Virus record (IMG/VR): IMGVR_UViG_3300021171_000123
Span: 1 to 33,084 of that record
DNA from: a virus
Strand: one strand, 5' to 3'
Length of the DNA stretch: 33,084 nucleotides
Positions 23,601-30,108 of this stretch are shown piece by piece. The stretch's first letter is position 1; each line of letters opens with the position of its first letter. The notes beneath the pieces were generated by a model, which worked only from the letters and a program-made list of their open reading frames with translations, had not been told where the DNA came from and made no database searches. The position numbers and the translations under genes are program-made.

Positions 23601-23615
23601 TGGCGTAAAACGCCA
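23601..23615 (+). promoter_or_regulatory. Triloop hairpin just before a Shine-Dalgarno
   Basis: TGGCGT-AAA-ACGCCA lies directly before AGAGGAG and the ATG at 23629. A similar GCGTCAAAACGC hairpin (26820-26831) occurs in the leader of the gene at 26874. It may stabilise the leader or keep the SD open. Confidence 0.35.
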
Positions 23616-23628
23616 AGAGGAGAATGCT

Positions 23629-23982
23629 ATGTCACAAAATGGAACTACAGTGGTAGGTCTAGACGCCAAGAGTGTCGAAGCGATGGCCGACAAGCAAATC
23701 GCTGCGAAACTTGACGCGTCTGACAAAGACACGACGCATCTACTTGTCGAACTGTCGCAAGAGTCGTACGACGCAATCAAAGAAGTCGTAGACCGAGCGA
23801 CAGAACGCGGCTTGGAGTCCAGCTTCGACTACTGGCTCAAAGACGCAATCAAAAGCGGTTCGACGGGCAGGCTGCGAACGTGGAACGACCGTGACGTTGT
23901 TACGCTCTTCAAACAAGCGAGCGCTGGCAACGACAAGGCGAAAGCGAAGCTTCGTAAGATTCTCGACGGTTCTTCGAAGTAG
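23629..23982 (+). CDS. Hypothetical protein of the early region
   Basis: 117 aa; start chosen for AGAGGAG six to eight bases upstream (an upstream in-frame start at 23530 lies inside the structured RNA). The protein is charged and helical, with THLLVELSQESYDAIKEVVD and SFDYWLKDAIKSG, and the last third is lysine-rich. No recognised domain; composition suits a small DNA- or protein-binding factor. Confidence 0.55.
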   Translation: MSQNGTTVVGLDAKSVEAMADKQIAAKLDASDKDTTHLLVELSQESYDAIKEVVDRATERGLESSFDYWLKDAIKSGSTGRLRTWNDRDVVTLFKQASAGNDKAKAKLRKILDGSSK

Positions 23983-24058
23983 TTGTCACAAACGTCGCAA
24001 GACGGAACGACACTACGAACACCGACGAAGTCTAGGCGATAGCGCGTTGAGTAGCGAA

Positions 24059-24202
24059 GCTAGTGAGTGTAGGATTGTGTTACTAGCCCATTAGGGTACA
24101 TGGACCTCTCTGATTAGACAAGCGTAATATATTATTTTTCACGTCTATCAAAGAGAGGGACGTACCTACCCTATAAGCTAGCAGCACAGTTACACGCTAG
24201 CT
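24059..24202. other. Cluster of three hairpins with AT-rich core (possible origin or RNA)
   Basis: The 355-nt gap (23983-24337) has no gene. Three hairpins follow one another: GCTAGT/ACTAGC (24059-24087, 17-nt loop); a long imperfect hairpin 24092-24173 pairing TAGGGTA with TACCCTA and CCTCTCT with AGAGAGG, whose tip carries TAATATATTA and a T run; and AGCTAGC/GCTAGCT (24176-24202). An AT-rich palindrome at the tip of a long hairpin would suit a replication origin or an RNA with a terminal loop. The remainder of the gap (24203-24337) shows nothing I recognise. Confidence 0.4.
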
Positions 24203-24337
24203 ACGCTAATCGTCTACATGACGGAGCAACGTCTTTGTGTTGTCTCTGCGAAACATGGACGCGCATCCAAAGCGATACGCTCGCGAGCCGTCGTGTAAAC
24301 GCCTCAACGCGCTGTCGATGTATTCGTGTGAGGTATA

Positions 24338-24646
24338 ATGTCACATCGAGCGAATGTCTCAAGGGTCTATAAAGACCTTGAGCTTTATACTATCGACGCT
24401 GAGACGAAGCTCAACAATCCTCTTCCACCGTCGATGAAGTATGAGCCGTCTCTAGCATGGGTTGAGTTCTTACTGCAAGTTCATCCTATCTTGTCCAAAG
24501 CGAACGAGTTCATCTGTTATCACAATAAGTTCAACTGGAGACCATGTACGCAATGTCGTAGGTCTCCTCAATACGCGCAATGGTGGAAGTCTAAGTACTG
24601 GAACAAAGTGCTTGCAGTATTGAGTACACTCAACCCTCAAAAATAG
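24338..24646 (+). CDS. Hypothetical protein
   Basis: 102 aa, GAGG five bases upstream of the ATG. Helical with CTQCRRSPQYAQWWKSKYW near the C-terminus, a single CxxC with tryptophans. The ATG overlaps a TATAAT that is probably fortuitous. No known domain. Confidence 0.5.
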   Translation: MSHRANVSRVYKDLELYTIDAETKLNNPLPPSMKYEPSLAWVEFLLQVHPILSKANEFICYHNKFNWRPCTQCRRSPQYAQWWKSKYWNKVLAVLSTLNPQK

Positions 24647-24678
24647 TACTAGGTACTATTACTAGTACTAAAGTACTA
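24642..24678. promoter_or_regulatory. Tandem palindromic operator sites
   Basis: AATAGTAC-TAG-GTACTATT (24642-24660) and TAGTACT-AA-AGTACTA (24663-24678) are two near-copies of one palindrome, with TAGTACTA starts 19 bp apart (about two helical turns). The second abuts the -35-like TTGGTT at 24679. A dimeric repressor or activator binding here would control the HNH-like gene at 24714. Confidence 0.5.
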
Positions 24679-24707
24679 TTGGTTTTAGCCATAAACTGTG
24701 CTAGCCT
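24679..24707 (+). promoter_or_regulatory. Promoter-like element for the second HNH-like gene, probably leaderless
   Basis: TTGGTT, 17 nt, TAGCCT preceded by TGC; the ATG at 24714 follows six bases later without an SD. It shares TGCTAGSCT and spacing with the element at 22745-22773. Confidence 0.4.
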
Positions 24708-24713
24708 GTTCGC

Positions 24714-25088
24714 ATGGGAACCTCACAACGAGACGCGCATAAAACTGTCCATGCTGCGGTGACTTATCATCTGCTACCACGTCTATCAGAAGCACAAATA
24801 CAATGTGTTGACTGCAAAACTAAAATCGCGACGGTGTGGGAACACCGTAACTACTCGTACCCATTGTACGTTCGACCTGTTTGTGACAGCTGCAATCAAA
24901 TCGCTGGTGCAGCTGAGAGTGATTACGTATCTCCGACAGATGAAGCTCTTACTGCTTTAATGCAAATGGGACATAGAATAAGAACAGACGACGTGCTAAG
25001 AGCTTTGAGGTTGTTTGCAGACTTGAATTTTATTCCAAGCAAGTACGTAATTCCAATAATGCTGGCTGCTCTTCGGGAGAGTTTGTAA
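24714..25088 (+). CDS. HNH-like zinc protein
   Basis: 124 aa. C31/C34 (CVDC), then WEHRNYSYPLYVRPVCDSCN: this resembles the common phage HNH pattern HHxDYxxPLxVxxLCxxCH, but the first active-site position is glutamate (E43-H44) and the final histidine is asparagine (N61). It may be a weakly active nuclease or a zinc-binding descendant. A helical C-terminal half follows. Its stop overlaps the next start (TAATG). Confidence 0.6.
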   Translation: MGTSQRDAHKTVHAAVTYHLLPRLSEAQIQCVDCKTKIATVWEHRNYSYPLYVRPVCDSCNQIAGAAESDYVSPTDEALTALMQMGHRIRTDDVLRALRLFADLNFIPSKYVIPIMLAALRESL

Positions 25089-25777
25089 TGACAACACCAT
25101 CGAAGTATGTTGGCATTCCCGGTGATGAATGTCAATGCGGCCGTCGTGCTACTATACGCCATTGTCCTCTATGCGGTTCGTCGCGCGTATATGCGCGTTC
25201 GAACCGCTTGCATCAGATGCTCGACGGAACAAAGAAGTTCGTTGAAGTAGAGTTCAGATGTCAAGCGTGTGGTCATCTCTTTATCGAAGAAGAGCGTGAG
25301 TTCTGTGAAGCTCCTCCAGTATCCGCTGTTCTCGCAAAGCAAAAGATTCAGGCTATTCACGAAGCGTCAAAGACGGGTGAGTATCTAAACCCAATCGAAG
25401 CTAAAATAGCAGTAGAGATAAACAAACTGCTCAAGTCTCCTACGCATTCAGAAGAGATGCGTCAAAAACTCATAACACAGCTTCGTGGAGCTTACTCAGA
25501 CATGGTATTGACAGAGTCAGCACGGCTTAATATAACTCCGGAAGAGATAAGAAGCAAAGAGTCGATGGACTCTTTTGTCAATCGACATCTTGCAGAATTG
25601 GAACAGCAGATTGAGACACTTCATGCTCCTGTTCAAACAGATGACGAAGCTCCTGCTAACGTCATATCAGAGCAGGCCATTCGCAAAGAATGGGTATTAC
25701 TTAAGTTCAAAGGACGTATTCCATGCCCCATCGAAGAATACGTCGAACGACGCCTGAAAGGGGAGGTGTTTTCGTGA
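25088..25777 (+). CDS. Zinc-ribbon protein, helical C-terminus
   Basis: 229 aa. The first 65 residues hold CQC (15-17), CPLC (26-29) and CQAC (58-61), one or two zinc ribbons reminiscent of transcription- or DNA-processing factors. The remainder is helical and charged (LNPIEAKIAVEINKLLKSP, FVNRHLAELEQQIETL). Start overlaps the previous gene, stop overlaps the next GTG (GTGA). Function unknown. Confidence 0.6.
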   Translation: MTTPSKYVGIPGDECQCGRRATIRHCPLCGSSRVYARSNRLHQMLDGTKKFVEVEFRCQACGHLFIEEEREFCEAPPVSAVLAKQKIQAIHEASKTGEYLNPIEAKIAVEINKLLKSPTHSEEMRQKLITQLRGAYSDMVLTESARLNITPEEIRSKESMDSFVNRHLAELEQQIETLHAPVQTDDEAPANVISEQAIRKEWVLLKFKGRIPCPIEEYVERRLKGEVFS

Positions 25778-26112
25778 GTCAAAGCCTCGAAGAGCTTGCA
25801 AAGCAACATAACGTCAGTGCGGCTGAACTGGAAGTTGCGCTCGCCAAGGTCTTAGCCCAAACTCCGACCAAGGTCCAAGACTATTGGCTTATCACTGACG
25901 CAAGCGATTCATTCCAGACGGTTATAGCTGAACGTGATATTGTTAAGCCATTCGGCTCGTCTGGAAATAAAACCGACGACCTTGTCATTCAGGCATACAT
26001 TGACACGAGTCAACCTTGGTATTCTAAAATCAATCCGCAGTCTGACGTCGTGAAGCGTTGTACCGTAACGAAGTTAACTCACAACGAGTGGGTCGATTGG
26101 GTTCGTTCATGA
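25774..26112 (+). CDS. Hypothetical protein
   Basis: 112 aa from GTG 25774 with GGGGAGG upstream and a GTGA overlap; a longer frame from 25723 lies within the previous gene and has no good SD. Begins MSQSLEELAKQHNVSAAELE and contains DYWLITDASDSFQTVIAERD. Helical start, beta-rich end. Stop overlaps the following ATG (ATGA). Unrecognised. Confidence 0.55.
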   Translation: MSQSLEELAKQHNVSAAELEVALAKVLAQTPTKVQDYWLITDASDSFQTVIAERDIVKPFGSSGNKTDDLVIQAYIDTSQPWYSKINPQSDVVKRCTVTKLTHNEWVDWVRS

Positions 26113-26231
26113 AACAACTACTCGACGTCCTAATGCTATTCGACGCCATCTTCTCTATCGCATACCTAGCGACAGCTTCGCTATGCGATATTGCAGACAA
26201 CGCTAGAAAATCGAAAAGAGGAGGTTTGTAA
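26109..26231 (+). CDS. 40-aa membrane-type microprotein
   Basis: ATG overlaps the previous stop (ATGA); the stop TAA is followed at once by the next ATG. The product starts MKQLLDVLMLFDAIFSIAYL and ends in a basic RKSKRGGL; one hydrophobic helix. The tight packing at both ends supports a real gene. Its tail also encodes the SD (AGAGGAGG) of the next gene. Confidence 0.5.
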   Translation: MKQLLDVLMLFDAIFSIAYLATASLCDIADNARKSKRGGL

Positions 26232-26696
26232 ATGAATGTCGTTTTACTTGAAAAGACAAAACAACGCATACTAAGAACCCCAAAACGACTCAACATGAAG
26301 TATTGGGGAACTACAACGAAGTTTGCACGTCGAGATGGAGGCAAGCTCTTCGACCAACTCGAAGAGCCTGCTTGCCACACGCAAGCGTGCGTCGCTGGAG
26401 AGATACTTCTAGCCGCGAAGCTTGTCAAAATCGACCGTAAGAACGGTGGCATTATCGGTCTTGACGGAACCGAAGGTTGCTGCCTCGATATGAGACAGAT
26501 GGCTACAGACGCCATTGGCGTTAACTACATCAAAGCAAGAAAGCTCTTCCAATTCAAATCGTGGGGTGCGGGATTCTCGGACGGATGGCCAACTTTGTTC
26601 GAGACCATGTATCACGAAGCCAAGACTCCACAAGAACGCGCCGAAGTTACCGCGAAGCGTATCGACCATTTCATCGCCACCAACGGTGCGGAGTAG
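26232..26696 (+). CDS. Conserved-looking hypothetical protein
   Basis: 154 aa. It contains CHTQACVAGEILLAAKL (residues about 48-64) followed by GCCLDMRQMATDAIGV. The C-x-T-x-A-C-x-A-G pattern recurs in phage and bacterial proteins of unknown function. No catalytic assignment possible. Strong SD from the preceding microgene. Confidence 0.55.
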   Translation: MNVVLLEKTKQRILRTPKRLNMKYWGTTTKFARRDGGKLFDQLEEPACHTQACVAGEILLAAKLVKIDRKNGGIIGLDGTEGCCLDMRQMATDAIGVNYIKARKLFQFKSWGAGFSDGWPTLFETMYHEAKTPQERAEVTAKRIDHFIATNGAE

Positions 26697-26748
26697 CTTC
26701 GCTTTTACTTCGTACTTCGTAACTTGTTGCAAGTAAAGAACTTACGAC

Positions 26749-26778
26749 TTGACAAGCTCCACAAGACTTTGCTACCCT
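26749..26778 (+). promoter_or_regulatory. Sigma70-type promoter
   Basis: TTGACA (26749-26754), 18 nt, TACCCT preceded by TTTGC. The leader (about 26785-26873) carries CGTTACTTTCGTTAACG (26800-26816) and the GCGTCAAAACGC hairpin, then AAAGGAG before the ATG at 26874. Confidence 0.55.
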
Positions 26779-26873
26779 TACAACGTAGCAAGACACAATC
26801 GTTACTTTCGTTAACGGTTGCGTCAAAACGCCCCAAAAGGGTTCCTAGTAGTTAAACTCAAAAGGAGAATGAA

Positions 26874-27368
26874 ATGAGAGCAGACACAGCAACGAAGGTA
26901 GCCTACAGAGAAAGCCCCGACGGTGACTGGCGTATTACGTCGGAAACGGCTTTCAACGACAAGGTCACCAAGGCGACAGCCGAAAAGACCGCCCTTCCTG
27001 AACAACGGTCGAGTGGCACTTTCGGCTACAAATACGCCGAAACGGTCGACGAAGCTGTCGAGCTGAGCGGCGGACGTGGCGTTGGTGAGTACGAAGATGT
27101 CGAAGTGTTCCTCGCCGTGTTCAACTACGGCGCCGGACTGCGACAGCACGGCGCGGCCAAAGACATACTCCTAAGCGACAACTTCGAAGCTTGGGAGGGT
27201 GTCAAGGACGTCAGCTTCGCTATCGCGGAGAAGGTGGAGCGCTCCAAGATGTCGGTCGAAGAGAAGACGTTCTCGCTGCTCAAGAAAGCGGGATACAACA
27301 TTACTCCCGACCAACTCAGAGCCGCGCTTGCGTCGATTCAACAGCCGGAGCAGGCCGCTTCCGCCTAA
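26874..27368 (+). CDS. Hypothetical protein, own transcription unit
   Basis: 164 aa, AAAGGAG upstream; its own promoter upstream and a terminator downstream suggest a separately controlled, possibly abundant product. Contains GTFGYKYAETVDEAVELSGG and a helical C-terminus (TFSLLKKAGYNITPDQLRAA). No recognised domain. Confidence 0.55.
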   Translation: MRADTATKVAYRESPDGDWRITSETAFNDKVTKATAEKTALPEQRSSGTFGYKYAETVDEAVELSGGRGVGEYEDVEVFLAVFNYGAGLRQHGAAKDILLSDNFEAWEGVKDVSFAIAEKVERSKMSVEEKTFSLLKKAGYNITPDQLRAALASIQQPEQAASA

Positions 27369-27390
27369 CACGAGTTACCCCGACTATCGG

Positions 27391-27415
27391 ACTCTTAGTC
27401 TTATGAGCTGAGAGT
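27391..27415 (+). other. Hairpin downstream of the 164-aa gene
   Basis: ACTCTTAG with CTGAGAGT, 9-nt loop; one U-G pair exists only in plus-strand RNA. No T run follows, so it is not a classical terminator. Confidence 0.35.
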
Positions 27416-27510
27416 TTAGCAGGCGAATACGTAAACGCGCGTGCCGAAGGTAGTTGGGGTTCCATATTAACGCCGACGGGTGTCATAGCCACTCGTTATC
27501 TCCTTGCAAA

Positions 27511-27547
27511 GCGAGCGTATATCGGCGTTTACGCTCGCCTTTTTATT
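27511..27547 (+). terminator. Intrinsic terminator with a loop that can form a pseudoknot
   Basis: GCGAGCGTA / TACGCTCGC gives a 9-bp perfect stem followed by CTTTTTATT. The loop contains TCGGCGTT (27522-27529), exactly complementary to AACGCCGA (27470-27477) just upstream, allowing a pseudoknot or competing fold. Confidence 0.8.
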
Positions 27548-27622
27548 GAGACGCTCTCGAATCCCAACGGTCTGTACGACGGTCCAGCGATGCAGGACAA
27601 TGCTCGCTCGAAGAGCGTCTCA
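27547..27622 (+). promoter_or_regulatory. Long stem leader before the 74-aa gene
   Basis: TGAGACGCTCT (27547-27557) pairs perfectly with AGAGCGTCTCA (27612-27622), extended by a bulged CGA/TCG. Inside is a small GTCC/GGAC hairpin. It starts at the end of the terminator T run and ends just before AAGGAG and the ATG at 27639. Confidence 0.45.
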
Positions 27623-27638
27623 CTAAGGAGACAGCCCC

Positions 27639-27863
27639 ATGCCAAGAGGTGTTTACAATCGCAAGTCAGCACCAAGAAAAGAACGTGTCACCAACACAGG
27701 CCGACGTGGTCTGCGTGAACCAGAACCATCGACCAGACTCGAACGCATCAAGACCGCTCTAAGCTCGCTCGACTTCGGTTTTACGGTGTTCTTCACCGAC
27801 GAGCGTGGAGAGAGCATCAAGTATTACTCCGGCGCGGTAGTCCAAGAGGAAGCTCGGAGCTAA
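27639..27863 (+). CDS. Small basic protein (MPRGVYNRK type)
   Basis: 74 aa; AAGGAG before the ATG. A basic N-terminal tail (MPRGVYNRKSAPRKERV, then TGRRGLRE), like small phage DNA-binding proteins, followed by a mixed domain (FGFTVFFTDERGESIKYYSG). Function unknown. Confidence 0.5.
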   Translation: MPRGVYNRKSAPRKERVTNTGRRGLREPEPSTRLERIKTALSSLDFGFTVFFTDERGESIKYYSGAVVQEEARS

Positions 27864-27865
27864 AC

Positions 27866-28342
27866 GTGGCCATCAAGTGTCGTATCTGGTGGAACGAACA
27901 AGCTCAAGCCTACGCTGTCGTGAGCGGCTACTCGAAAGATGTAGTAGCCGCTCTCAAGACAGTAATACCCTCTGGCGACAGAGACTACGACCCAACGACC
28001 AAAACTTGGTTCGTTAAAGAGTCCTACGGCGAAGCCATTCGTAAGATAGCCGAGAGTGCCTTCGGTATCGGCTCCGTCTCATTCACAAGCCGCGCTGTGT
28101 CACAGCAAGCCTCACAGCGTACGTACACGTCGTCTAACACAGCGTCGATACAGCCGTCACAAGGCACTACGGAAGACGCAGTCGTCGCCTTTATGGGACT
28201 CGTACCGTACGACGCTGCGAAGCGTTCGTACCTGCTCGCTGCTCAAGCGTTGCATCCTGACAAGCCTGACGGCGATGGTGTCAAAATGGCACGACTCAAT
28301 GAGCTTTGGAAGAGAGTCGAGAAGGAGTTCTATAAGCGATGA
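27866..28342 (+). CDS. HARP-like / J-domain protein
   Basis: 158 aa, GTG start with GGAG seven bases upstream. Residues 1-65 (YDPTTKTWFVKESYGEAIRK) resemble the small HARP-like module found next to helicases. After a Ser/Gln/Thr linker, residues 112-158 look like part of a DnaJ J-domain: helix II with AAQALHPDK (HPD at 130-132) and helix III (LNELWKRVEKEF). It would engage a DnaK-type chaperone, possibly to remodel a nucleoprotein complex. J-domain spacing is shorter than usual, so call it tentative. Stop overlaps the next ATG. Confidence 0.6.
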   Translation: MAIKCRIWWNEQAQAYAVVSGYSKDVVAALKTVIPSGDRDYDPTTKTWFVKESYGEAIRKIAESAFGIGSVSFTSRAVSQQASQRTYTSSNTASIQPSQGTTEDAVVAFMGLVPYDAAKRSYLLAAQALHPDKPDGDGVKMARLNELWKRVEKEFYKR

Positions 28343-28614
28343 TTATAGAGGTTAAAATATCCTCCCCCGAAAAGTGGTGTCCGGGAGCGAAGCACGACCT
28401 CTTGAATCGTCCCGAGATGCTCTCTTTCGTCGGCAAGGGTATTAGAATTGACACAAACTCAATGCGTCTTAACGACACAGATGGCGACGGAAAGTCATTC
28501 CGTGAGTGGAAAGTCATCGACGAAGATTTACACATTCTTGAGGAACTCGCAAACGTCGAGTTCTATGACCAAATCAATCGAATTTGCGAACACCTCATCG
28601 AGATAGGAGACTAA
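28339..28614 (+). CDS. Hypothetical protein
   Basis: 91 aa, ATGA overlap with the J-domain gene. Acidic, mixed fold; contains MIIEVKISSPEKWCPGAKHD and GDGKSFREWKVIDEDLHIL. No recognised domain. It links the J-domain gene to the VWA gene in one operon. Confidence 0.55.
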   Translation: MIIEVKISSPEKWCPGAKHDLLNRPEMLSFVGKGIRIDTNSMRLNDTDGDGKSFREWKVIDEDLHILEELANVEFYDQINRICEHLIEIGD

Positions 28615-28618
28615 AGCT

Positions 28619-29374
28619 ATGAACGACAAACTCGTCAAGCCCGACGAACAGTCGGGTATCTCACTGTCGAAAGGCAAACTCACTTCGCGTGGTTCGCCCT
28701 TTCAACAGCGCGTTAACGAAGCGAAGCGTAGCGAAGTTGACCCATCAACGATGCCGAACCGCATCTGCCTCATGCTTGACAAGTCATCTTCGATGTCAAC
28801 GACAGAAACAAAGGGAGCACGTCGTATCGACCTACTCAAAGACGCGCTCTGCAACTTCGTTGGTCGATGTGACTTCAAAAACACAGCTATCGCTATCGAA
28901 ACCTTCCCCGAAGGCTTTGAGCTACCTCTGTCAAGCAACCTGTCGGTGTTGCAGACGGCGGGCTTCGGTATCGAAGCGTCAGGCAACACACCGATGCGAG
29001 CGTGCGTCGAACGAAGTCTATCGAAGATACCAATGACACGAGGGGTTATCGTCAGCGATGGGGAGGCGACGGATTGGTACTCACGTCCCTGGCATGACGA
29101 TGATGAAACGAGCGAGACTGCTGTTAAAGCAGACGAGCTTCTCAAGAAGTATAAAGAAGCAGGCATTCCAATCGACTGCGTCCACATCGCAAGCGATTCG
29201 GGCGGTGAGGCTCTCTTACGACGTATTGCCGAAGTGACAGGCGGTATCTACCTAAAGTTCACCGACGTCAGTGCGTTCGCAAACTCGTTTGGCTATCTGA
29301 CGCCCGGCTTTCGAGCCACGCTCACCGACGGTAGGGTGTCGGCAAGGGACCTTGGAGCAAGAGAGGTATTGTGA
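28619..29374 (+). CDS. VWA (von Willebrand A) domain protein
   Basis: 251 aa. A complete metal-ion-dependent adhesion site is visible: LDKSSSMS (D54, S56, S58), GNTPM (T124) and IVSDGEATD (D147). The domain covers residues about 45-235 with the expected alternation of strands and helices; there is no signal peptide or membrane helix, so it acts in the cytoplasm, like TerY- or MoxR-linked VWA proteins that mediate complex assembly. AGGAG lies nine bases before the ATG. Its stop overlaps the next GTG (GTGA), in an operon that also has the DNA translocase. Confidence 0.8.
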   Translation: MNDKLVKPDEQSGISLSKGKLTSRGSPFQQRVNEAKRSEVDPSTMPNRICLMLDKSSSMSTTETKGARRIDLLKDALCNFVGRCDFKNTAIAIETFPEGFELPLSSNLSVLQTAGFGIEASGNTPMRACVERSLSKIPMTRGVIVSDGEATDWYSRPWHDDDETSETAVKADELLKKYKEAGIPIDCVHIASDSGGEALLRRIAEVTGGIYLKFTDVSAFANSFGYLTPGFRATLTDGRVSARDLGAREVL

Positions 29375-30108
29375 CTCTACCAAAGAAGGGACAAGGACCG
29401 AAGATACCGAACTGGGCTTTCTCTATCATGGAGAGACAGCTCGCTATTCCTCGGAGCTTCGTTCAACACGCCGGCTTGTATGTCCCTCGCGACGTTGTGC
29501 CTCGTTGGACAGCTCAATACGACACGGAGCAAGACGAGCCAGAACCTCCCAAAGAGGTTCCATACGAAGTAAACATGGTCGAAGCTCTCGTCGGATGGAA
29601 GGCTTGGAACTTCGACCTAGCCGAGCAGACACTAAAAACACGCGGTTACTCTTGGCCGAAGGACGCGCCGTTTGAGGCAAAGTGTGTCGAATATCGTATG
29701 GGCAAAGAAGTTGCCCACTGTAAACTCGTTCCCACCGAGGACCACTGTTGCGGTATCTATTCGAGCACTCGCGAAGATGCCAAGGAATTCCTCGACGAGG
29801 ACGGTATTCTCGGAATGGTCTATGGTTGGGGACGTTACATTCGTGGTGACGTAGGCTGGCGTGCTCAGTTTGCGTATCCAAAGTTCTTCTTGATAAAGAA
29901 CGAACAGGCGAATCTAATAGAATGGCTTCGACTCTACCACGTTCCTATCTACATCGAACAACCAACACTGATTTATAATCCAGAGGAGGACGGTTATGAA
30001 CATCGGGGAACAGAAGAGGACTGGAATAGCGGAGCCACTGAAGAGTCCGCTTCCGCAGAAGAAGGAAGTACCAGTTACGAAGAGGGAACCGGTTCCGGTG
30101 AGGAGTAA
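29371..30108 (+). CDS. Conserved unknown with acidic tail
   Basis: 245 aa from GTG 29371. The core has VEALVGWKAWNF and EDHCCGIYSS, a pattern (W-K-A-W ... C-G-I-Y) known from uncharacterised phage and actinobacterial proteins. Cysteines (AKCVEY, AHCKL, HCCGIY) could bind metal. The last 45 residues are almost all E, S, G and T, an acidic disordered tail. Directly precedes the translocase (TAA then GTG). Function unknown. Confidence 0.55.
   Translation: MTLPKKGQGPKIPNWAFSIMERQLAIPRSFVQHAGLYVPRDVVPRWTAQYDTEQDEPEPPKEVPYEVNMVEALVGWKAWNFDLAEQTLKTRGYSWPKDAPFEAKCVEYRMGKEVAHCKLVPTEDHCCGIYSSTREDAKEFLDEDGILGMVYGWGRYIRGDVGWRAQFAYPKFFLIKNEQANLIEWLRLYHVPIYIEQPTLIYNPEEDGYEHRGTEEDWNSGATEESASAEEGSTSYEEGTGSGEE

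Noticed and set aside
24334-24339. Perfect TATAAT
   Set aside because: Overlaps the ATG of the gene at 24338 and has no partner -35; the GAGG before it acts as SD instead.
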